A model generated the notes under the pieces. That model had not been told where the DNA came from. It saw only the letters and a program-made list of their open reading frames with translations, and searched no databases. Shown here in pieces: positions 7,113-11,466 of a DNA stretch of 11,466 bases. Source of the DNA: JBJELF01 sp051879015. GTDB lineage: Bacteria; Bacillota; Clostridia; Lachnospirales; Lachnospiraceae. A program made the translations under genes and the position numbers. The DNA lies in NCBI GenBank assembly GCA_051879015.1, contig JBJELF010000104.1, positions 1 through 11,466 on the forward strand, written 5' to 3'. How positions within the stretch are numbered: the first letter of the stretch is position 1; each line of letters starts with the position of its first letter.

Positions 7113-7134
7113 TATTTAGAAAAAAATCTAAATA
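7113..7134. promoter_or_regulatory. Palindromic operator candidate at ABC operon start site
   Basis: TATTTAGA (7113-7120) and TCTAAATA (7127-7134) are perfect 8-bp inverted copies around six A. The palindrome begins two bases after the -10 box and covers the predicted transcription start, the position expected for a repressor site. No regulator gene lies in the operon. As RNA it would be a weak A/U hairpin at the very 5' end. Confidence 0.5.
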
Positions 7135-7325
7135 GAGAAAAATCGAAATAGTTTTAGAGAAAATGAGAGCTTGCGTTTGCGATGCTGCCAGGTACCTGAA
7201 GAATTGACACATTTCTCTATAGAATTTGTCTATCAGTGAATCTTAGGATGGAGTACAATAACTTTATCGGTGATGAAAATAACATATCGTGATTGCGAAT
7301 CAAGCGGAAAGAGGAGGAAGATAAG
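7135..7325 (+). other. 5' leader of the ABC operon, no gene seen
   Basis: This is the rest of the 396-base gap between the SDR and ATPase genes. I find no coding sequence and no strong hairpin. A perfect TTGACA at 7204-7209 has no well-spaced -10 box. GAGGAGG at 7311-7317 is the ATPase ribosome binding site. Confidence 0.4.
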
Positions 7326-8039
7326 ATGCTGAGACTTGAGCATGTAACAAAAGAATACGGTGGAAAGAAAGCAGTGGACGACTTGTCTCTGCACATTCTG
7401 CCCGGTGAAATTTATGGATTTATTGGTCACAATGGTGCGGGTAAGACCACCACGATCAAGTCCTGCTGTGGAATTTTGCAGTTTGATGCAGGAGAAATTT
7501 ATATCGATGGAGTTTCTATTCAGGAGAATCCGATTGCCTGCAAACAGAAGTTGGCGTATATTCCGGATAATCCAGATCTCTATGAGTTTATGACGGGGAT
7601 TCAGTTTCTGAATTTTATCGCAGATATTTTTGGTGTCAGTGCCTCTGACCGTCAGGAACGAATCCGCAGGTATGCAGATGCGTTTGAGCTGACAAGTGAT
7701 TTGGGTCAGCCGATCTCTGCTTACTCGCATGGTATGAAGCAGAAGCTGGCCGTGATTTCGGCGCTGATTCATGAGCCAAAGCTCATTATTATGGACGAGC
7801 CCTTTGTGGGGTTGGATCCCAAAGCTTCTCATCGGCTGAAGGAGATTATGAGAGAAATCTGTGACCGGGGCGGAGCAATTTTCTTTTCTACCCATGTGTT
7901 GGAGGTGGCAGAGAAACTCTGTGATAAGGTTGCAATCATCAAGGGCGGCAGACTGATTCGCTCTGGTACGATGGAGCAGGTTAAGGGTGATGATTCTTTG
8001 GAGGAGGTATTCCTGGAACTGGAGGAAGAAAAATGCTGA
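7326..8039 (+). CDS. ABC transporter ATP-binding protein
   Basis: A 237-residue nucleotide-binding subunit that hydrolyses ATP on the cytosolic face to drive the permease encoded next. Visible motifs: Walker A G34-HNGAGKTT, signature Y133-SHGMKQK (a variant of LSGGQ common in ABC-2 type ATPases), Walker B LIIMD157 with catalytic E158, then GLDP, and the H-loop H190 in FSTHV. ATG at 7326 is chosen because GAGGAGG lies 8 bases upstream and MLRLEHVTKEYGG is the normal N-terminus of the family; an in-frame TTG at 7293 would add an unlikely charged 11-residue leader and has no such site. The gene overlaps the permease start by 7 bases, so the two are translationally coupled. Cargo is unknown; exporters of this type move lipids, antibiotics or peptides. 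Confidence 0.93.
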   Translation: MLRLEHVTKEYGGKKAVDDLSLHILPGEIYGFIGHNGAGKTTTIKSCCGILQFDAGEIYIDGVSIQENPIACKQKLAYIPDNPDLYEFMTGIQFLNFIADIFGVSASDRQERIRRYADAFELTSDLGQPISAYSHGMKQKLAVISALIHEPKLIIMDEPFVGLDPKASHRLKEIMREICDRGGAIFFSTHVLEVAEKLCDKVAIIKGGRLIRSGTMEQVKGDDSLEEVFLELEEEKC

Positions 8040-9640
8040 AAGCTTTATTCAAAAAACAGATGATGGAAGTCAATGCCTGGCTGATTCAGGATAAAAAGAA
8101 GGGAGAACAGCGCTCTCCGAGAGGTATGATATTGCTGGTTCTTTTTTATATAGTTATCTTTGTGGTGCTTGGCTCAGTGTTCTTTTTCATGGGCACAATG
8201 CTGTGCGAACCGTTGGTGGCGCTGGATTTGGGCTGGTTATACTTTGCGATGATGGGACTGGCTGCGGTTTTGCTGGGTGTATTTGGCAGTGTATTTAATA
8301 CGTATGCTACGCTGTATCGGGCGAAGGACAATGCTTTGTTGTTGTCAATGCCGATTCCGCCTTTCTATATTTTGATGGTGCGCCTGTTTGGGGTATGGAT
8401 GTGGGGACTCATCTATGAGGCGATTGTGTTTGTTCCTACGCTGCTTGTCTACTGGATAACGATACCGATGGGAGGCATCATGCAGGGGGTACAAATTATA
8501 GTGACCGGACTGATACTGATGCTGCTGCTTTCTGTTTTTGTGTTGGCATTGACCTGTGTCTTTGGATGGATTGTAGCGAAGATTAGTGTCAAACTGCGTA
8601 ATAAAAGTATTGTGACGGTGTTGGCATCGCTGTTATTTTTGGCGGTTTACTATTATGTCTATTTCCGTGCTTATGAGCTTTTGCAGCTTATTTTGGCCAA
8701 TGCACAGGCGATGGGAGAAAAAATTCGAGGCATCGGATATCCCATTTATCTGATAGGACGAGCGGGAGAGGGCAGTCTGATTGCTCTGCTTTTGACTGCG
8801 CTGATGGTTGTCGTTTTGTTTGCGCTGACCTGGTTTGTGCTGTCTTGCAGTTTCCTCAAGATAGCAACGGCCAATCAGGGAATAGCTAGGAAGCAGTACC
8901 GGGAAACTTTTGCAAAAAAGAGGAGTATTGGCAGTGCCCTGCTTGCCAAAGAGCGAGGCAGATTTCTTTCCAGTGCTACCTATATGCTCAACTGTGGAAT
9001 GGGCACGCTCTTTTTGATTATCATTGCAGTTTTGGTGATGATTAAGGGAGCATCGATGAAGACAATGCTGATGGAAATGGGTGTGGAGGAGAGTCTTTTG
9101 GCAATGCTGACCTGTGCCATGCTCTGTATGATGACATCGATGAATGATATCACTGCTCCGTCGATTTCTTTGGAGGGGAAGAATCTGTGGCTGCTGCAGT
9201 CACTTCCGGTTTCATCATGGGAAGTGTTGAAGGCGAAGTTAAAGCTGCATTTGATTCTCACGGAGATTCCTGCTCTGTTGTGTGCGATCTGTGTCGTGGT
9301 TGTTTTGAGATTCAATTGGTATTTCAGTGCAAGCCTGCTGATTCTTCCCTCATTATTTATTTTGCTTTCTGCCTGCTTTGGTTTGGCAATCAATCTGAAA
9401 ACTCCGAATCTGACCTGGAAGGATGAGACCATTCCTGTCAAGCAGAGTATAGGCGTGATGGCATCGCTCTTGGGAGGCTGGGTTCTTGTGGTTGCTATGG
9501 GTGGATTATATTTTCTGATGAGAAATGTCTTGACACCAGAAATTTATCTGTTGTGCTCTGCCTGCGTGATTGCCGTTATTTCGGTCAATCTGCTGCTTTG
9601 GCTCAAGAATCGAGGAACGCAATTGTTTGAGGCGTTGTAA
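8033..9640 (+). CDS. ABC-2 type transporter permease, polytopic
   Basis: A 535-residue integral membrane protein, the membrane partner of the ATPase just upstream. GGAGGAAG (8021-8028) lies inside the ATPase gene, and the start ATGCTGA overlaps its stop. The N-terminus (about residues 1-28) is cytosolic and basic. I count about 12 hydrophobic segments: near 30-58, 67-93, two in 108-145, 153-184, 192-217, 249-275, 318-338, 353-373, two in 405-455 and two in 474-530. A charged cytosolic loop (about 276-315, KQYRETFAKKRS) separates two halves of about six helices, so it may hold both permease halves in one chain. It has no recognisable periplasmic or peptidase domain. Transport direction is probably export, by family analogy; substrate unknown. 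Its stop lies 16 bp from the stop of the converging ROK gene, with no terminator visible between. Confidence 0.87.
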   Translation: MLKALFKKQMMEVNAWLIQDKKKGEQRSPRGMILLVLFYIVIFVVLGSVFFFMGTMLCEPLVALDLGWLYFAMMGLAAVLLGVFGSVFNTYATLYRAKDNALLLSMPIPPFYILMVRLFGVWMWGLIYEAIVFVPTLLVYWITIPMGGIMQGVQIIVTGLILMLLLSVFVLALTCVFGWIVAKISVKLRNKSIVTVLASLLFLAVYYYVYFRAYELLQLILANAQAMGEKIRGIGYPIYLIGRAGEGSLIALLLTALMVVVLFALTWFVLSCSFLKIATANQGIARKQYRETFAKKRSIGSALLAKERGRFLSSATYMLNCGMGTLFLIIIAVLVMIKGASMKTMLMEMGVEESLLAMLTCAMLCMMTSMNDITAPSISLEGKNLWLLQSLPVSSWEVLKAKLKLHLILTEIPALLCAICVVVVLRFNWYFSASLLILPSLFILLSACFGLAINLKTPNLTWKDETIPVKQSIGVMASLLGGWVLVVAMGGLYFLMRNVLTPEIYLLCSACVIAVISVNLLLWLKNRGTQLFEAL

Positions 9641-9656
9641 AGCGCATGGTGTAAAA

Positions 9657-10529
9657 TCAGGACGAAAGTCTGGTCAATCCCTGAAAGGTTCGCTTGGAAG
9701 TGTCCTCGGTTACATAGAGCTCAATATGCATTTTGCGGCATTTTTCTTCTAATGGTTGCAAAAACCAGTGGGCGCTTTTGGTGATTTGTCCGCCAATGCA
9801 TAGATACTGGGGATAAAAATCTTCTAAAACAGGGGAAATGGCATCACAGAGATTTTGACCGAACTGTAAGAAGCAAAGGCGAGCTTGGGAATGACCGGCG
9901 CTGGCCAATGCTGCAAGTTCTTTTCCTTCTAAATCTTGATGCAGATACTGTTGAGTCAGTTTGATTAATCCTCGTTTGGAAATATAGTCGTCTATGCATC
10001 CGGAGTGAAACGGAAGCGCATACAGGTATCCATGAGGTGGGACGCCTGGAGTGCCTTCGGGTGCTAGCCTGCCGTTCACTCCAAATGCGCTTCCGCAGCC
10101 AGTGCCGATGCACACAAAGAGGGCGCGTTCTGCCTGCGAAGCGTTTCCAAAATGCATTTCGCCCAGAGCGAATGCTGCTACGTCATTGCAGAAACGGATG
10201 GAATTGGGGGGCAGATTCAGGCGCTGGGCAAATTCGTGACGTAAGTTTTTTCCATACAGGGCGTCGTATTTATCGAGTCCTTGTATCAGACAGATTCCAT
10301 TCTCGTAGTCAAACGGACCTGGAAATGCAAAGTGAATTCCGGATAATTCCTCTTTGGATTGTACGAGGTTTGTGATGATTTCAACAAAATAGGTTAAAAT
10401 TTCTTCGGCTCCGCTTTGTGCATTGGATGGAAAATGCAGGGTGGGGCCGATTGTGCTGCCTTGCATATCCATACATGCTGTCTTTATTTCTGTACCGCCT
10501 ACATCTAGGCAAAGTATCTTTTTTTTCAT
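9657..10529 (-). CDS. ROK family sugar kinase-like protein
   Basis: A 290-residue protein of the ROK fold (sugar kinases, repressors and related proteins), predicted to phosphorylate a hexose or amino sugar with ATP in the cytosol. D9-VGGTEIK is the first phosphate-binding loop; C114-NDVAAFALGE holds the catalytic aspartate D116 (usually ENDxNxxALGE); GTGCGSAFGVNG (142-153) is the second phosphate loop; CIGGQI (244-249) belongs to the adenosine region. The ROK zinc motif (His, then CxCGxxGCxE) is degraded: H166 remains, but only C178 is left in H175-SGCIDDYIS, with D180 in place of Glu. It has no N-terminal helix-turn-helix, so it is not a ROK repressor. AAGGAAG lies about 10 bases before the ATG. 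It follows the GntR gene by 33 bp on the same strand, so the two form an operon. Sugar unknown. Confidence 0.87.
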   Translation of the reverse strand: MKKKILCLDVGGTEIKTACMDMQGSTIGPTLHFPSNAQSGAEEILTYFVEIITNLVQSKEELSGIHFAFPGPFDYENGICLIQGLDKYDALYGKNLRHEFAQRLNLPPNSIRFCNDVAAFALGEMHFGNASQAERALFVCIGTGCGSAFGVNGRLAPEGTPGVPPHGYLYALPFHSGCIDDYISKRGLIKLTQQYLHQDLEGKELAALASAGHSQARLCFLQFGQNLCDAISPVLEDFYPQYLCIGGQITKSAHWFLQPLEEKCRKMHIELYVTEDTSKRTFQGLTRLSS

Positions 10530-10562
10530 TGCAATCGTTCTTCCTTTTCTTTTTCAATGATT

Positions 10563-11285
10563 TTAACGATGGACTTCTATCAGAAAACGGCTGCTGCCTG
10601 CAGGATAGTAGCTTTCTGCATACTCAATTGGAATCATCGATTCGGTATGTCCCTTGGAGGTGATAAAAATGACGGGCTCGAAAGGACTGATTTTTAATCC
10701 GGCGGTGACTTCTGCTGGTGCTGAGATGACCTCAAGGGTTCGGAAGGCGTGTCTGACGGATAGGTTTTGGGACTCTAGTATTTCATAGAAGGAAGCGTCA
10801 GTAAAGTCAAATTCGCACATGGTTGGAAATAGTTTGTAGGGAACATATAGGGTGGTGTACATGACTGGGGCATCATTATTGTAATGTTCCAGGTAACGCA
10901 ATCGAGTCAGGCGGGTTACTTTGCTGCCGACAGGGATATGTAACGCCTCAGCGACATGTTCTTGTGCATGTTCTGTCTGCAGTGCCAGTACCTTGGTGCG
11001 TAGGGTGCGATGATTTTTTTTGCTTTCTTCCTGATAGCCAATTAAAAAGCTGGTGGATTCATGAATCATCTTGGGCTGGGTGACAAAGGTTCCTTTTCCC
11101 TTGACGCGAGTCAGATAGCCGCTGTGTGCAAGATTATCTAGAGCCTGACGTACGGTGGGACGGCTGACTTCCAGAAGCTGTGAAAGTTCATATTCGGTGG
11201 GGATTTGACTGCCGACGGGGTACTCACCCGATTCGATTCGGGCGCGGATATATTCCGATACTTTTGTATGAAGAGCTTGTGCCAT
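10563..11285 (-). CDS. GntR family regulator, HutC/UTRA subfamily
   Basis: A 240-residue transcription factor. Residues 1-70 form the GntR winged helix: IPTEYELSQLLEVSRPTVRQ contains the helix-turn-helix, with the recognition helix around SRPTVRQALDNL (41-52) and the wing at VKGKGTFV (61-68). Residues about 90-238 form the UTRA effector-binding domain (TRLTRLRYLEH, YVPYKLFP, FYEIL, and the final IPIEYAESYYPAGSSRFLIE), which in this subfamily binds sugar phosphates, histidine-pathway compounds or similar small molecules. AAAGGAGA precedes the ATG by 5 bases. The ROK gene follows at 33 bp, so a sugar phosphate made by that kinase is a natural effector guess. It probably represses its own operon, because a palindrome overlaps the promoter -35. 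Subfamily sure; ligand unknown. Confidence 0.94.
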   Translation of the reverse strand: MAQALHTKVSEYIRARIESGEYPVGSQIPTEYELSQLLEVSRPTVRQALDNLAHSGYLTRVKGKGTFVTQPKMIHESTSFLIGYQEESKKNHRTLRTKVLALQTEHAQEHVAEALHIPVGSKVTRLTRLRYLEHYNNDAPVMYTTLYVPYKLFPTMCEFDFTDASFYEILESQNLSVRHAFRTLEVISAPAEVTAGLKISPFEPVIFITSKGHTESMIPIEYAESYYPAGSSRFLIEVHR

Positions 11286-11384
11286 GGCGTTCTCCTTTCT
11301 TGTTTCATGAGAGTTTGCTTGGAATCGATATTTAGAATGTTGGGATCAAAAGGTGTTTTAAACTTTTGGACTTGGTGTTATTCT

Positions 11385-11414
11385 ATTATAGCTTCTTGGA
11401 GGGGTATTTGTAAA
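11385..11414 (-). promoter_or_regulatory. Promoter of the GntR-ROK operon
   Basis: On the minus strand, TTTACA (plus-strand 11409-11414) and a consensus TATAAT (11385-11390) are 18 bp apart. Transcription would start near 11378, leaving about 93 bases of leader before the GntR start codon. Confidence 0.7.
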
Positions 11415-11417
11415 TAC
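11404..11417. promoter_or_regulatory. GntR operator candidate over the -35 box
   Basis: GTATTT-GT-AAATAC is a perfect 6+6 inverted repeat with a 2-base centre. Its size and GT...AC ends fit the short palindromes bound by HutC-type GntR proteins, and it covers the whole -35 box of the GntR-ROK promoter. Autorepression is inferred. A related GTATTGACAAAT lies at 11453-11464. Confidence 0.5.
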
Positions 11418-11455
11418 ATATTTTAAAATTTTAAAAAATAATTTCAATATATGTA

Positions 11456-11461
11456 TTGACA
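11456..11461 (+). promoter_or_regulatory. Possible -35 box of a divergent promoter, cut by window end
   Basis: A perfect TTGACA on the plus strand, facing out of the window. The matching -10 would lie beyond base 11466, so it cannot be confirmed. If real, a divergently transcribed gene to the right shares this control region with the GntR-ROK operon. Confidence 0.3.
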
Positions 11462-11466
11462 AATCC

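Noticed and set aside
7204..7209. Perfect TTGACA as a second ABC operon promoter
   Set aside because: No acceptable -10 lies 16-18 bp downstream; TAGAAT at 7220-7225 is only 10 bp away.
7293..7325. Earlier TTG start for the ABC ATPase
   Set aside because: ATG at 7326 has GAGGAGG 8 bases upstream and gives the normal family N-terminus; the TTG extension encodes only charged residues and would overlap that ribosome binding site.
10037..10375. 112-codon plus-strand open frame
   Set aside because: It is antisense to the ROK gene, whose ATP-binding and catalytic motifs are clear, and it has no ribosome binding site or domain.

Overview
The window looks like a chromosomal segment of a gut-type Firmicute, most likely a Lachnospiraceae-like Clostridium relative. 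This rests on AGGAGG-type ribosome binding sites, moderate GC, a very long modular secreted glycoside hydrolase, a SPASM radical SAM enzyme, and GntR/ROK sugar-type genes. The genus cannot be named from the sequence alone.

Layout, left to right. (1) 1-1110, plus strand: a radical SAM/SPASM protein cut by the left edge. (2) 1223-5806, plus: a 1527-residue secreted GH2 enzyme of beta-galactosidase type with a tail of Ig-like, discoidin-like, cadherin-like and CxxC modules. (3) 5807-6125: a non-coding stretch with a good promoter followed by at least five hairpins, forming a long structured leader. (4) 6126-6929, plus: a classical SDR oxidoreductase, ended by a very strong intrinsic terminator whose stem is a diverged copy of a hairpin in the leader. 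(5) 6930-7325: non-coding, with that terminator, a long-armed inverted repeat, a promoter and a palindromic operator candidate at the transcription start. (6) 7326-9640, plus: a translationally coupled two-gene ABC-2 type transporter. (7) 9657-11285, minus: a GntR/UTRA regulator followed by a ROK-family kinase-like protein, converging on the transporter operon with only 16 bp between stops. (8) 11286-11466: the promoter and likely operator of the GntR-ROK operon, plus an outward -35-like box that may serve a gene beyond the right edge.

Functionally these are separate transcription units rather than one pathway. The secreted GH2 enzyme would release sugars outside the cell. The GntR-ROK pair is a typical sugar-sensing and sugar-phosphorylating module, but nothing here proves they share a substrate. 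The most unusual part is the 5.8-7.0 kb region. There the SDR gene sits behind a highly structured leader and between two paralogous hairpins that differ by compensatory base-pair changes. The last leader hairpin shares its GAGGT sequence with the SDR ribosome binding site, which suggests, without proving, RNA-level control.
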